Shown here: piece by piece, positions 27,312 through 35,965 of the stretch
Layout: every line of letters begins with the position of its first letter
Position numbering within the stretch: the stretch's first letter is position 1
Source of the DNA: Mycobacterium sp. 852002-51971_SCH5477799-a
GTDB lineage: Bacteria; Actinomycetota; Actinomycetes; Mycobacteriales; Mycobacteriaceae
Assembly (NCBI RefSeq): GCF_001667145.1
Contig: NZ_LZIF01000118.1
Span: 1-64,000 of the forward strand
DNA length: 64,000 nt
Direction: 5' to 3'
Translations under genes and position numbers: made by a program
Notes under the pieces: model-generated
Database searches by the model: none
Told to the model about the DNA's origin: nothing
What the model saw: the letters and a program-made list of their open reading frames with translations, nothing else

Positions 27312-28079
27312 TCAGTGGCCCATGCCCATGCCACCGTCGACCGGGATGACCGCGCCGGCGATGTAACTGGCGTCCTCCGACGCCAGGAAGCTGACCACCC
27401 CGGCGACCTCCGCGGCGGTGCCGACCCGCTTCGCGGGGATGAACTCCAGCGCCCCGGCCTGAATCCGCTCATCCAGCGCGCGGGTCATCTCGGTGTCGAT
27501 GTAGCCGGGGGCCACCACGTTCGCGGTCACCCCGGCCTTGGACAGCTCCCGGGAGATCGACCGGGCCATGCCGATGAGCCCGGCCTTGGACGCGGCGTAG
27601 TTGGACTGATTACCGATGCCCCAGCTGCCGGAGACCGAGCCCACGAAGATCATCCGGCCGAACCGCTTCTTCTGCATGCTGCGCGAGGCGCGCTGGGCGA
27701 CGCGGAACGCTCCGGTGAGGTTGGCGTTGATGACCTTCTCGAACCGCTCCTCGGTCATCCGGATCAGGAACGCGTCCGCGGAGACCCCGGCATTGGACAC
27801 CAGCACCTCCACCGAACCCTGGTGCTCCTCAACCTCTTTGAAGGCGCGGTCGACGGCGTCGTTGTCGGTGACGTCACACTCGACGCCGAACAGTCCCTCC
27901 GGCGCTCCGGACCCGCGGTGGGTGATAGCCACCTTGTGGCCGTCGGCCGCCAACCGCTGGGCGATCGCCAGCCCGATCCCCCGGTTTCCGCCGGTGACCA
28001 GGACTGAACGGGATACGAAAGGCGGTCTGCCGCCGCTGGCGGCGGGTTCGGTGGCTTGCTCGGTGGCCATGTCAGTCAC
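27312..28079 (-). CDS. fabG1: 3-oxoacyl-ACP reductase MabA/FabG1
   Basis: A 255-residue NADPH-dependent beta-ketoacyl-ACP reductase of FAS-II. It has the short-chain dehydrogenase pattern: TGGNRGIG cofactor loop, NAGVSADAF, catalytic Ser in VGSVSGSWG, and YAASK with the Tyr/Lys pair; it ends DGGMGMGH as in mycobacterial MabA. The N-terminus is about eight residues longer than in M. tuberculosis. GTG 28079 is chosen because the promoter just upstream aligns base for base in spacing with the M. tuberculosis fabG1 promoter. It is the first gene of fabG1-inhA-hemZ. Confidence 0.98.
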   Translation of the reverse strand: MTDMATEQATEPAASGGRPPFVSRSVLVTGGNRGIGLAIAQRLAADGHKVAITHRGSGAPEGLFGVECDVTDNDAVDRAFKEVEEHQGSVEVLVSNAGVSADAFLIRMTEERFEKVINANLTGAFRVAQRASRSMQKKRFGRMIFVGSVSGSWGIGNQSNYAASKAGLIGMARSISRELSKAGVTANVVAPGYIDTEMTRALDERIQAGALEFIPAKRVGTAAEVAGVVSFLASEDASYIAGAVIPVDGGMGMGH

Positions 28080-28085
28080 CCGGCC

Positions 28086-28091
28086 AACTTA
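28086..28091 (-). promoter_or_regulatory. fabG1-inhA promoter -10 box (leaderless), wild-type C at -15
   Basis: The minus strand reads CGATAAGTTGGCCGG and then GTG. TAAGTT occupies -12 to -7, so transcription should begin at the start codon. The base at -15 (28094) is C, the position where C-to-T raises inhA expression and isoniazid/ethionamide resistance in M. tuberculosis (CGATAGGTTGTCGGG there). Confidence 0.75.
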
Positions 28092-28166
28092 TCGCCTCGG
28101 CCAGCCAGGGCTGCAATCGGCTCAGCGCGAACACAAGGTCGATCCACCCCCTACGGCCGGCTCACC

Positions 28167-28172
28167 TAGGAT
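28167..28172 (+). promoter_or_regulatory. -10 box of the membrane protein gene at 28182, leaderless
   Basis: TAGGAT fits TANNNT and ends nine bases before ATG 28182, back to back with the fabG1 promoter in a 102-base gap. Confidence 0.45.
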
Positions 28173-28181
28173 TTGACCCTC

Positions 28182-29729
28182 ATGGCAGCCCGGACCCGCC
28201 ACTCAAGCCTCACCGCCCACGCCGCTGCGCTCTTCGCGGTCTGCTGGGGCGGATTGCTCGTTCTGCTTCTGGTGCGCAACCGCGGGCTGTTCGCGCACGC
28301 CGTCTACGAGGCCGGAGATCCCGCGGCCAACTCGATCCTCACGCTGCAGGCCAAGCACTTCGCCCTGCTGACCGGGCATTACTCCAGGGTCGGGTTCCAC
28401 CATCCCGGTCCGGCTTTCTTCTACGTGCAGGCCGGCGGCGAATGGCTGCTGCACGACCTGACTCGGCTCGTTCCGGCGGCGTACAACGGGCAGGCGATCG
28501 CGATCATGGCGCTTAACGCCGCACTGATCGCGCTGGCGCTGACCATCCTGTACACGTGGGTGCTCTCGGTGCCGACGGTACTGACGGCGGCCGGCATCAC
28601 CCTGATCTTCCTCGCCGAACACCCCCAGCTGGTGTGCTCCACCTGGATGCCCCACGTGTGCTTCGCGCCGTTTCTGCTCTACGTCTTCGCGGTCGCGTCG
28701 GTGGCCGCCGGGCGGCTGGGCCAGCTGTGGATCATGGTGCTCGCGGGCGGCCTGCTGGTGCACGGACACGCGGAATTCCTGATGCTGGTGCCTCTGCTTG
28801 CGCTGGCGGCCCTGGTGCCCCAGCGGCGCCGGTTGCTCGCGCACCGGCGCGAAGTGCTGATCGCTTCGGCGGTGTTGGCGTTGTTCCTGCTGCCCATGGT
28901 GCTCAACGTGACCCTGCACTGGCCGGGCGAGATTCCGCAGTACCTGGCGTACGGCCACCGCGCGCCGAACCCGCCGGTGGCGGCGGCGCGATTTCTCGCG
29001 CAGTTCTGGGGTCCTGGTCCCACCCTCGGCACGGTGTTCCTGGTGGTGCTGTTCGCCGCGGATCTGGCGCTGGTTCGCAAGCTGGCACACCCCGATATCG
29101 ACGAGCAGGTTTACGGCTTCTTACGCCGCCTGCTTCGCGTCACCGCCCTGGCCACCGCGCTGTTCGCCTTCTACTGCTGGTACGGCGTGGACCATCTCTG
29201 GCAGTCCTACATCGGCGTCTTCTCGTACGCGTTGCCCCTGGTTCTGCTCACCTTGGGCTCCTCGGCGCTGATGGTGCTGGCGCTGTCGCGGGACGTGCTG
29301 CTAGCCCACCGCTTGGCTGCCGGCGTCGCGGCGGGGAGTCTGGTGGTCGGGGTGGCGCTGGCGCTCACTACGGACGCCTTGCGCAGAGACCGCGACGAGC
29401 TGACGGGCGTGCCCATCGCACTGGATTACCTGGCCGCACACGCCCACGGTAAGCCGATCGTGCTGGAGACCCGCACCGACGAATCCTGGGCCGACGCACT
29501 CGCGCTCCTCGACGCCGCCACCCGGGACGGACGGCGCGCCTGCCTGGCACAAGACCGCTGGCGGCTCCAGGCCACCCCGCAGTTCATCTGCACGCCGCAA
29601 GAGCTGGCCGGCGGGGCGCGCTTCACGCTCAGCCGCGTCGACCCGGTGTCCCCCGGCACTCCGGTGGTGCCGAATCTCAATCCGATCCCCGCGTCGTATC
29701 CGCCGTCGGCGATCATCGCCGCCGGCTGA
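28182..29729 (+). CDS. Large polytopic membrane protein, glycosyltransferase-like layout
   Basis: A 515-residue protein with roughly ten hydrophobic helices and a soluble C-terminal domain. A loop after the first helix reads YEAGDPAANSILTLQAKHFALLTGHYSRVGFHHPGPAFFYVQ, and the last 110 residues (from LALTTDALRRDRDEL) are soluble. The architecture resembles GT-C type membrane glycosyltransferases that use lipid-linked sugars, but I see no decisive motif and do not assign a reaction. It is divergent from fabG1, the place of Rv1482c in M. tuberculosis, though I cannot claim homology. ATG 28182 is favoured by the -10 box just ahead. Confidence 0.82.
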   Translation: MAARTRHSSLTAHAAALFAVCWGGLLVLLLVRNRGLFAHAVYEAGDPAANSILTLQAKHFALLTGHYSRVGFHHPGPAFFYVQAGGEWLLHDLTRLVPAAYNGQAIAIMALNAALIALALTILYTWVLSVPTVLTAAGITLIFLAEHPQLVCSTWMPHVCFAPFLLYVFAVASVAAGRLGQLWIMVLAGGLLVHGHAEFLMLVPLLALAALVPQRRRLLAHRREVLIASAVLALFLLPMVLNVTLHWPGEIPQYLAYGHRAPNPPVAAARFLAQFWGPGPTLGTVFLVVLFAADLALVRKLAHPDIDEQVYGFLRRLLRVTALATALFAFYCWYGVDHLWQSYIGVFSYALPLVLLTLGSSALMVLALSRDVLLAHRLAAGVAAGSLVVGVALALTTDALRRDRDELTGVPIALDYLAAHAHGKPIVLETRTDESWADALALLDAATRDGRRACLAQDRWRLQATPQFICTPQELAGGARFTLSRVDPVSPGTPVVPNLNPIPASYPPSAIIAAG

Positions 29730-29752
29730 CGATCGCCCCCGGCGATGCAACA

Positions 29753-30760
29753 TCAGGTCGGCAGGCGCCGATTGATCAGCAGCGCCGCCAGCGCCGCCAG
29801 CGCCAACACCAGCGCACCCAGCCGCACCCAGCCCACGCTGGCATCGCCCTTGATGGTCTCGTAACCGATCTGCTGCTGCAGCGTCCCGTACACGGATTTC
29901 AATTCCTGCAATGACGCTGCGCTGTAAGCATTCCCGCCGGAAAGCTGGGCGACCTTCTTCAGCGTCTCGTCGTCGACGGGCACCGGCTGGCGCTGGTCGT
30001 TGATCTCGACGAAGCCGTACGGGGTGCCGAACGAGATGGTCGAGATCGGCACGCCCTGGTCCTTGGCGGTGCGCGCGGCGGTGAAGGCGCCCTTCGGGTT
30101 GTCCGGGTTGGTCGGCATCGTTTCCTTGCCATCGGAGAACAACACGATGCGGGCCGGCGGCGGTTTGTCGCCACCGCCGATCACGGCGCCAACCGTCGCG
30201 ATGGCCTGCAGGGCGGTGAAGATGCCCTCCCCGGTGGCGGTGCGGTCTGCGAACTGGAGCTTGTCCAGCGCGGTCTTCGTCGATTCCCGGATGGTCGTCG
30301 GCGACACCAACACCGTCGCGGTCCCTGCGTAGGCGATCAGCCCGAGGTTGATGCCCGGGGTCAGTTCGTCGGCGAACTGCTTCGCGGCCTCCTGCGCGGC
30401 CGCCATCCGGTTGGGCGCGACGTCGGTGGCGCGCATGGACTGCGAGACGTCGATGACCAGCATCACCACCGCACGGTTGCGGGGAATCCGGACGTCGTTC
30501 GTCGGGCCCGCCATCGCGATGGTGAACAACACCAGGGACGCGATGAGCAGAATCGCCGGCAGGTGCCGCCACTTGGGTGGCCGTTTGGGGGCGACGCTTT
30601 CCAGCAGCTCCATGTTGGCGAAGCGCAGCATGCGCCGCTGCCTGGCCAACTGCATCAGGATGTAGAGCGCGGCCAGCCCGAACACGACGAGAAGGAACAG
30701 GAAGAACCACGAATGTTCGAAGCCCGACAACGACATTGGGCCGAGTAGCGGCAGCGTCAC
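29753..30760 (-). CDS. VWA-domain membrane protein (Rv1481-like)
   Basis: A 335-residue protein with two N-terminal membrane helices (about 17-38 and 68-84), a von Willebrand A domain with metal-site motif DVSQS (residues 104-108), TATGEGIFTALQ and FSDGKET, and a final membrane helix ending INRRLPT. It is nearly the same as M. tuberculosis Rv1481. With MoxR1 (AAA+ ATPase) and the DUF58 protein it forms the MoxR-VWA group, thought to act as a metal-dependent chaperone or maturation system at the membrane. It overlaps the DUF58 gene by four bases. Confidence 0.93.
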   Translation of the reverse strand: MTLPLLGPMSLSGFEHSWFFLFLLVVFGLAALYILMQLARQRRMLRFANMELLESVAPKRPPKWRHLPAILLIASLVLFTIAMAGPTNDVRIPRNRAVVMLVIDVSQSMRATDVAPNRMAAAQEAAKQFADELTPGINLGLIAYAGTATVLVSPTTIRESTKTALDKLQFADRTATGEGIFTALQAIATVGAVIGGGDKPPPARIVLFSDGKETMPTNPDNPKGAFTAARTAKDQGVPISTISFGTPYGFVEINDQRQPVPVDDETLKKVAQLSGGNAYSAASLQELKSVYGTLQQQIGYETIKGDASVGWVRLGALVLALAALAALLINRRLPT

Positions 30761-31710
30761 TGCCGCCCTGCCAATGCGCCCCGCCGGCGGGATTCGACAA
30801 ACCGCACGATGTCGGCGATCCAGTCGCGGTCGGTGCGCAGTGTCAGTATCGGGGCCCCGCAGCTGCGGATGGTGCGCGCCACGTCGGCGCGGTGCGCCGC
30901 GGCGGCCTTGGCGAAATCGTCGCGCAGCTGGGCGTCAATGGTGAACTCGCGGGTGACGCCGGACTCGGCGTCCTGCAGCACCACGTCGCCGATGTCGGGC
31001 AGCTCGACGTCACGGGGGTCGAGCACCTCGACGGCCAACACCTCGTGCCGGGCGGCGACGGCCCGCAGGGGCCGCATCCAGTTGATCGGCCCGAGGAAGT
31101 CGCTGATGATCACCGCCATGCCGCGGCGGCGTTCCGGACGGCGCAACGCGTCGATCGCCGTCGCCAGATCCCCGCGCACCCCGACCGGAGCGCGCGGCGT
31201 GGTGGCGATGGTGCGCAGCAGCGTCTGCTCGTGCTGGCGCCCGGAGCGGGCGGGCACCCGGGTGAGGTTGGCGCCGGTGGAGACGATCGCGCCGAGCCGA
31301 TTGCCGCCGCCGCTGTTGAGGAAGGTGATCGCGGCCGCGGCGGCGACGGCCAGGTCCCGCTTCTCACACACGGTGGTACCGAAGTCCAGGCTGGCCGACA
31401 TGTCGACAACCAGCCACGTTTCCAGCTCGCGGTCGGCGATCATCTGCCGCACGTGCGGGTGCGTCGTGCGCGCGGTGACGGCCCAGTCCATCCGGCGGAC
31501 GTCGTCACCGGGCTGGTACTCGCGCGACTCGCCGGGCTCCGAGCCCGGGCCCGGGATCAGGCCGAGGTGATCGCCGTGCAGCACACCGTCGAGCTTGCGT
31601 TTGACGGTGAGTTCGAGGGCGCGCAGCGCCGCGGACAGCTTCGGGTCGTCGATCTGCCCCCGCTGCATCGACGGCGGATGGACCACCGCCGGCCTCTTGG
31701 GATCGGTCAC
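30757..31710 (-). CDS. DUF58 protein of the MoxR1 cluster (Rv1480-like)
   Basis: A 317-residue soluble protein with the DUF58 signature SREYQPGDDVRRMDWAVTAR and a following VWA-like motif VVDMSASLDFG, then IISDFLGP. DUF58 proteins occur almost always next to MoxR ATPases and VWA proteins, as here, and probably link the ATPase to its targets. It overlaps moxR1 by four bases and the VWA gene by four bases, so the three are one translationally coupled unit. Confidence 0.93.
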   Translation of the reverse strand: MTDPKRPAVVHPPSMQRGQIDDPKLSAALRALELTVKRKLDGVLHGDHLGLIPGPGSEPGESREYQPGDDVRRMDWAVTARTTHPHVRQMIADRELETWLVVDMSASLDFGTTVCEKRDLAVAAAAAITFLNSGGGNRLGAIVSTGANLTRVPARSGRQHEQTLLRTIATTPRAPVGVRGDLATAIDALRRPERRRGMAVIISDFLGPINWMRPLRAVAARHEVLAVEVLDPRDVELPDIGDVVLQDAESGVTREFTIDAQLRDDFAKAAAAHRADVARTIRSCGAPILTLRTDRDWIADIVRFVESRRRGALAGRQ

Positions 31711-32837
31711 CGACCGCTGGCCGCGCCGGCGGGTTGCATCACCGGGGGCACCGAATGACCTTGCTGCGGAACGGCATTCACCTGAGGCAGGGCCACCGTC
31801 TGCAGCACCCGGTTGATGACGATCTCCGGTGAGATCTCGTCGGCCAGCGCGTCGTAGGTGAGCACCAACCGGTGGCGCAGCACGTCGGGAATGACGTCCA
31901 CGACGTCTTGCGGGATCACGTAGTCACGCCCGCGGACCAGCGCCAGCGACCGGGCCCCGGCGATGATGCCCAGCGAGGCGCGCGGCGACGCACCGAATGA
32001 GATCCAGGTCTTGACGTCGTTCATGCCGAGCTGTTCGGGGTGGCGGGTGGCGGTCACCACGCGCACGACGTAGTCCACCAGCGCGTGGTGGACGAAGCCG
32101 TTGGCAGCGATGTCTTGTAGCCGCAGCAGGTCGCCGGTGTTGAGGATCTGCTTGGGCTCCGGCGGGCGCACGCCCATCCGGTAGATGATCTCCCGCTCCT
32201 CCTCGGGCGATGGGTAGCCGACGTTGATCTTGAACAGGAAGCGGTCACGCTGGGCTTCGGGCAGCGGGTAGACACCCTCGTGCTCGATCGGGTTCTGCGT
32301 CGCCATCACCAGGAACGGGTTGGGCAGCGGGAACCTCTTGCCGCCGATCGAGACCTGGCGTTCCTGCATGACCTCCAGCAGAGCCGACTGCACCTTGGCC
32401 GGCGCGCGGTTGATCTCGTCGGCGAGCAGGAAATTGGCGACCACCGGGCCGAGCTCGGTGTCGAACTCTTCCTTGCCCTGCCGGTAGATGCGGGTACCGA
32501 TGATGTCGGTGGGCACCAGGTCGGGCGTGAACTGGATGCGCGCGAACGTCCCGCCGACCACCTTGGCGAACGTCTCGACGGCCAGCGTCTTGGCCACGCC
32601 GGGCACACCCTCGAGCAGCACGTGTCCCTTGGACAGCAGGCCGACCAGCATGCGCTCCACCAGCTGGTCCTGGCCGACGATGATGCGTTTGACCTCGAAG
32701 ATGGCCCGTTCCAGAGTCTGCACCTCGGCGGCCAGTCCATTGCCGCCGCCCGCCGGCGCTTCGTGAGCCGGACCGGATTGCCCGCCCGCGCCCGAGTAAC
32801 CGCTGGCGCCTGGCGGCGGCCCACCTGCTGATGTCAT
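31707..32837 (-). CDS. moxR1: MoxR1 AAA+ ATPase
   Basis: A 376-residue AAA+ ATPase. The Gly/Pro-rich N-terminus is followed by a Walker A GVPGVAKT, Walker B FLLADEINRAPAKVQSALLEVMQERQ, sensor ATQNPIEHEGVYPLPEAQRDRF and a lid domain with ASPRASLG. MoxR proteins act as chaperones that mature or activate partner proteins together with VWA proteins. ATG 32837 is chosen because GGAGGG lies six bases upstream. Downstream of ripA-ripB and upstream of DUF58/VWA, it may link this chaperone set to cell-wall hydrolase function; that link is inference. Confidence 0.95.
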   Translation of the reverse strand: MTSAGGPPPGASGYSGAGGQSGPAHEAPAGGGNGLAAEVQTLERAIFEVKRIIVGQDQLVERMLVGLLSKGHVLLEGVPGVAKTLAVETFAKVVGGTFARIQFTPDLVPTDIIGTRIYRQGKEEFDTELGPVVANFLLADEINRAPAKVQSALLEVMQERQVSIGGKRFPLPNPFLVMATQNPIEHEGVYPLPEAQRDRFLFKINVGYPSPEEEREIIYRMGVRPPEPKQILNTGDLLRLQDIAANGFVHHALVDYVVRVVTATRHPEQLGMNDVKTWISFGASPRASLGIIAGARSLALVRGRDYVIPQDVVDVIPDVLRHRLVLTYDALADEISPEIVINRVLQTVALPQVNAVPQQGHSVPPVMQPAGAASGR

Positions 32838-32958
32838 CAAGAACCCTCCACGCTCAAACGGACACGACTGCCGGGCAGCGACGTGCCCGCGTCCAACTAT
32901 TCCAGGCCCGCCGAATTCCGTCGACGCTCGCCCAGCTAATGGGTTCGCTGGCCTGCGA

Positions 32959-33693
32959 TCAGTACTCGATGATCCTGGTCAGGAACGGGGTCATGCCGGG
33001 CTTACGCACCGAGCTGACCGTAACCTTCGCGGCGCTGCCGGATGCCTCCAGCATCTGACCGTTGCCCAGGTACATGGTGACGTGCTGGCTGCCGTTCGGC
33101 CCGTAGAAGATCAGGTCGCCGCGCCTGGCCTGATCCGGCGGGATGTGGCGCCCGGCGTTGTACTGGTCACCGGAGAACCGCGGGATCAGCACGCCGACGC
33201 CGGCGAACCCGTACCGCATCAGGCCCGAGCAGTCGAAGCCGGTGATGTTCGCGCCGTCGCCGACGCCTTTGCTCGGGCCATCCAGCGAACCGCCGCCCCA
33301 CGAATACGGCACCCCCATCTGGGAGCCCATCCGGCGAATCACGTACTCGATGGCCTGCCGGCCGTTTGCCCGTGGAATCTTGCCGCCGGGGTTGCCGGGA
33401 GAGCTCGCCGCGGCGGGCGGATCACCACCGAGGTTGATCCCGAGACCGCTCAAGAATTGTTTGCCCAAATCCATCGTGGTCTGGGTGGCCTGGGCGGTGG
33501 CCTGCAGCGAGGCGTTGGCGACGGCGAGCGGGTCGCCGGGCGCACCGGCACTGATCTGGGCTGGCAGGGTGGGGTCCCACTCGCCGGGGTCGGCCCCGGC
33601 GAGGGGAACCGGGGCGGCCAGAGAAAACATCAGCCCGGTCACCAGTGCGGTGATCCAGGCGAGGTTGATGAGACGAAACCGATTGCGGCGCAT
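32959..33693 (-). CDS. ripB: RipB peptidoglycan endopeptidase
   Basis: A 244-residue secreted NlpC/P60 hydrolase that cuts the D-Glu to meso-DAP bond in peptidoglycan stems. A signal peptide (LAWITALVTGLMFSLAAPVPLAGA) is followed by a short linker and the catalytic domain with Cys155 (GFDCSG), His204 (SQHVTMY) and Glu216. Unlike RipA it lacks the long coiled-coil regulatory domain, so it should not be self-inhibited in the same way. ATG 33693 gives an N-terminus like that of M. tuberculosis RipB; GTG 33714 is an in-frame alternative. Its start lies 25 bases after the ripA stop. Confidence 0.95.
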   Translation of the reverse strand: MRRNRFRLINLAWITALVTGLMFSLAAPVPLAGADPGEWDPTLPAQISAGAPGDPLAVANASLQATAQATQTTMDLGKQFLSGLGINLGGDPPAAASSPGNPGGKIPRANGRQAIEYVIRRMGSQMGVPYSWGGGSLDGPSKGVGDGANITGFDCSGLMRYGFAGVGVLIPRFSGDQYNAGRHIPPDQARRGDLIFYGPNGSQHVTMYLGNGQMLEASGSAAKVTVSSVRKPGMTPFLTRIIEY

Positions 33694-33718
33694 GGCTCCT
33701 CGTTCAGCACTCACTCGA

Positions 33719-35167
33719 TCACCATTCGATGTACCGAATCACGTAGGGCGTCATGCCGCTGGTGCGCACCGGGGCGACGCGGACCTTCAACCCGATATCG
33801 GGGGCCTCGAGCATCTGGCCGTCACCGAGGTAGATCGTCACGTGCTGGCTGCCGCCCGGCCCGTAGAAGATGACGTCGCCGCGGCGCATCTGGGAGGACG
33901 GGATCTTGCGGCCCAGGTTGTACTGCGAACCCGAATAGTGCGGCAGCTTGATGCCCACCCCGGCGAACGAATACAGCACCAATCCCGAACAGTCGAAGCC
34001 GGTGATGCCGGCACCGGAATCGATGCCCTTGCTCGGGCCGGCCGCGTTGCCGCCGCCCCAGGAGTAGGGCACGCCGATCTGCGACATGCCGCGCCGGATC
34101 ACGTATTCGGTGGCCTGCCGGCCGTAGACCCGGGGAATGCGCCCCCCGACCCCGCCGGGCGCCGCGTTGGTGATGCCGGTGTCGTCGGGCTTGAGGATTC
34201 CCATCTGCTGCAGGAAGTTGCGGCCCAGGCCGGCGGTGACCTGGGTCGAGGTGGCCGAGATGCCGAGCACCTGGTTGATCACCGCGATCGGGTCGCCGGG
34301 AACGTTGGCGCTAGGGATCATCGGCAAGGTGGGGTCCCAGGCGCCATCCCACTGGCGGCCACCGGACGACGGCGCCGGCGCGCCCGGCGATCCGGTCTCC
34401 CATCGGTCACCCGACGCTGGTGTCCCGGGGCCGCCGGCGCCTGCGGACCACACGCGTGCGGCCTCGCGCTTGGCCGCTTCGAGCTTGACCTGAGCCTGAT
34501 CGCGTTCGGCGGCAAGGCGAATGATGTCGTCGCGTTGCCGGTCGAACTTCTGCTTGGAGTTGGTCAGCGCCTGCACCGCCGCGTCCTGGCTGGACTTGGC
34601 GTCGGCCGCGGCCTTGTCTGCGTTCTGCTTGGCCAGCCGCGCCGCCGATTCCTTGTTCACCTGCTCGGTCCGGGCCTGCTGCAGCTTGGCCATCACCGCC
34701 TGTGAACTGGTGGTCAGGTTCTTGGCGGCGGCTTCGGTGGCGATGATGTCGTCGGGGCTGCTCGCCGTCAGGTAGCTGTTCGATGGCCCATTCATATAGG
34801 TGGCCGCCGCGAAGGTGTCGAAGCGGTGCTGCGCCCCGGAAATGGCGATGTTGGCGTCTTTGACCGCCTGCTGGCTGGTCTCCAGGTCGTGCTGGGCGGT
34901 GGCCACGTTGTCTCGCGCGGTCTCGACGTCGACGAGGGCCTTGTTGACGCTTTCTTGTTCGGTCTGGATCTCGGCGCTCAGGTTCTGCAGCCGCTGGTTG
35001 GCTTTGGCGACGTCGGCGATGAGTGCGGCCAGGTTGTCGGCGGTGGGATCGGCCTCCGCGAGGCCGGGCGTCGCAATCAGAAGGGCCAGGCTCAACACAG
35101 ATGGGACGACTGGCCGCATCAGCCTTGCGGCCGGTCGCGCAGAAGACCCCCAGCGTGTGCGTCTCAT
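33719..35167 (-). CDS. ripA: RipA peptidoglycan endopeptidase, cell division
   Basis: A 482-residue secreted NlpC/P60 endopeptidase needed for daughter-cell separation. A signal peptide ends about residue 40 (LIATPGLAEA); residues about 41-250 form the coiled-coil inhibitory domain (LAKANQRLQNLS-like heptads, ATYMNGPSNSYLTASSPDDI); a Gly/Pro-rich linker follows; the catalytic domain carries Cys393, His442 and Glu454, each exactly ten residues after the M. tuberculosis positions 383/432/444. Proteolytic removal of the coiled coil is how the family is activated, and RipA partners RpfB. The long structured leader upstream and GTCAC repeats suggest tight control. Confidence 0.97.
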   Translation of the reverse strand: MRRTRWGSSARPAARLMRPVVPSVLSLALLIATPGLAEADPTADNLAALIADVAKANQRLQNLSAEIQTEQESVNKALVDVETARDNVATAQHDLETSQQAVKDANIAISGAQHRFDTFAAATYMNGPSNSYLTASSPDDIIATEAAAKNLTTSSQAVMAKLQQARTEQVNKESAARLAKQNADKAAADAKSSQDAAVQALTNSKQKFDRQRDDIIRLAAERDQAQVKLEAAKREAARVWSAGAGGPGTPASGDRWETGSPGAPAPSSGGRQWDGAWDPTLPMIPSANVPGDPIAVINQVLGISATSTQVTAGLGRNFLQQMGILKPDDTGITNAAPGGVGGRIPRVYGRQATEYVIRRGMSQIGVPYSWGGGNAAGPSKGIDSGAGITGFDCSGLVLYSFAGVGIKLPHYSGSQYNLGRKIPSSQMRRGDVIFYGPGGSQHVTIYLGDGQMLEAPDIGLKVRVAPVRTSGMTPYVIRYIEW

Positions 35168-35183
35168 TCGACTCAGGTCTCCT

Positions 35184-35300
35184 ACGGCTCAACACGACGG
35201 GTGGCGCCAGCCACAGGTTCCCCGAAAGGCGCCAAAGACAACACCAGCATCATTTGCACCGTACGTCACACGGTTGGGCGTGCAAACGCCCCACCGAAAT
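35184..35300 (-). promoter_or_regulatory. Structured ripA 5' leader, possible riboswitch-like element
   Basis: On the ripA strand the leader can fold into at least three hairpins: GGGCGT-TTGC-ACGCCC (35291-35276), ACCGT-N7-ACGGT (35274-35258) and GTGGC-TGGC-GCCAC (35214-35201). It also contains CGGGGAACC followed by GCCGTAGGAGACC, which resembles the 5' half of the c-di-AMP (ydaO) riboswitch found upstream of cell-wall hydrolase genes in actinobacteria. The other conserved blocks of that riboswitch (GGGTGAATC and the CAGCTAACC end) are not seen, so the class is uncertain. Confidence 0.35.
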
Positions 35301-35323
35301 CGCACTCTCTACGTGCGTTTAAT

Positions 35324-35339
35324 GTGACCGAACGGTGAC
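35324..35339 (-). promoter_or_regulatory. GTCAC direct repeat upstream of ripA, MtrA-like
   Basis: The ripA strand reads GGTCACCGTTCGGTCACA: two GTCAC units 11 bases apart, one helical turn. MtrA, which I recall as a regulator of ripA in M. tuberculosis, prefers GTCAC-containing direct repeats, so this is a plausible site. Confidence 0.4.
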
Positions 35340-35405
35340 CTACCGGTTTGCCGCAGCAGGTCGTGACGGTTTGTCGAAAGAAACCGAAGAAGCGAATACC
35401 TGTGG

Positions 35406-35945
35406 TTAGACCGCGGTATTGGCGTCGGTAGCGGCGGTCGCCGCGGTGTCGTCGGATGTTGCTGCGCGCCTGCTGCGCAACTGCAACAAGCGGGTGCCGA
35501 CGGCCGCAGCGAAGACGGCGATCAACAGGAAAATCGTCATCCCAGTCCAGGGAAACTCGGGCGTGTCCAGCTCGTGCAGGAAATGCTGCGCGGAGACCAC
35601 CGGGTTGCCCGTCTTGGCATTGTCCTCACCGGCTTCGAGGGTGACGCGCGCGAACTGCGTGCTGTAGCTGCCGACGTAGCTCGGGCTGAGCGTCAGCACC
35701 GTCGCGTCGTGGTAGTCCGCACCGACCACCGTCGAGATGTCGCGCAGCGGGGTGTCGTTCGGCGGGTTGTGGTCGAGCAGCACGATCTTGAGGTTGATGC
35801 CCTCGGCGTGCGCGTGGTTGACCACGTCGACGAGCCCTGGCATCGCGGCCGGCGGCGCGCTGACTCCGGTCGCGGCGACCTGAGCCTTCACCATGGTCAT
35901 GTCGACGTCCACCGGAATATAAAGCGGCAAAGCCTGCCCGACCAT
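35406..35945 (-). CDS. Small single-pass membrane protein (Rv1476-like, DUF6676)
   Basis: A 179-residue protein with a soluble N-terminal domain (PLYIPVDVDMTMVKAQVAATG, VVNHAHAEGINLKIVLLDHNPP, STVVGADYHDATVLTLSPSYVGSYS), then one membrane helix (MTIFLLIAVFAAAVGTRLL) and a short Ala/Thr-rich tail. It corresponds in place and sequence type to M. tuberculosis Rv1476, between ripA and acn. The soluble part lies ahead of the helix, and such proteins have been likened to TPM-domain proteins; function is unknown. GAGGAGG about six bases before ATG 35945 supports the start. Two GTCAC palindromes lie just upstream. Confidence 0.88.
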   Translation of the reverse strand: MVGQALPLYIPVDVDMTMVKAQVAATGVSAPPAAMPGLVDVVNHAHAEGINLKIVLLDHNPPNDTPLRDISTVVGADYHDATVLTLSPSYVGSYSTQFARVTLEAGEDNAKTGNPVVSAQHFLHELDTPEFPWTGMTIFLLIAVFAAAVGTRLLQLRSRRAATSDDTAATAATDANTAV

Positions 35946-35965
35946 CGCGTCCTCCTCATGTGCCC

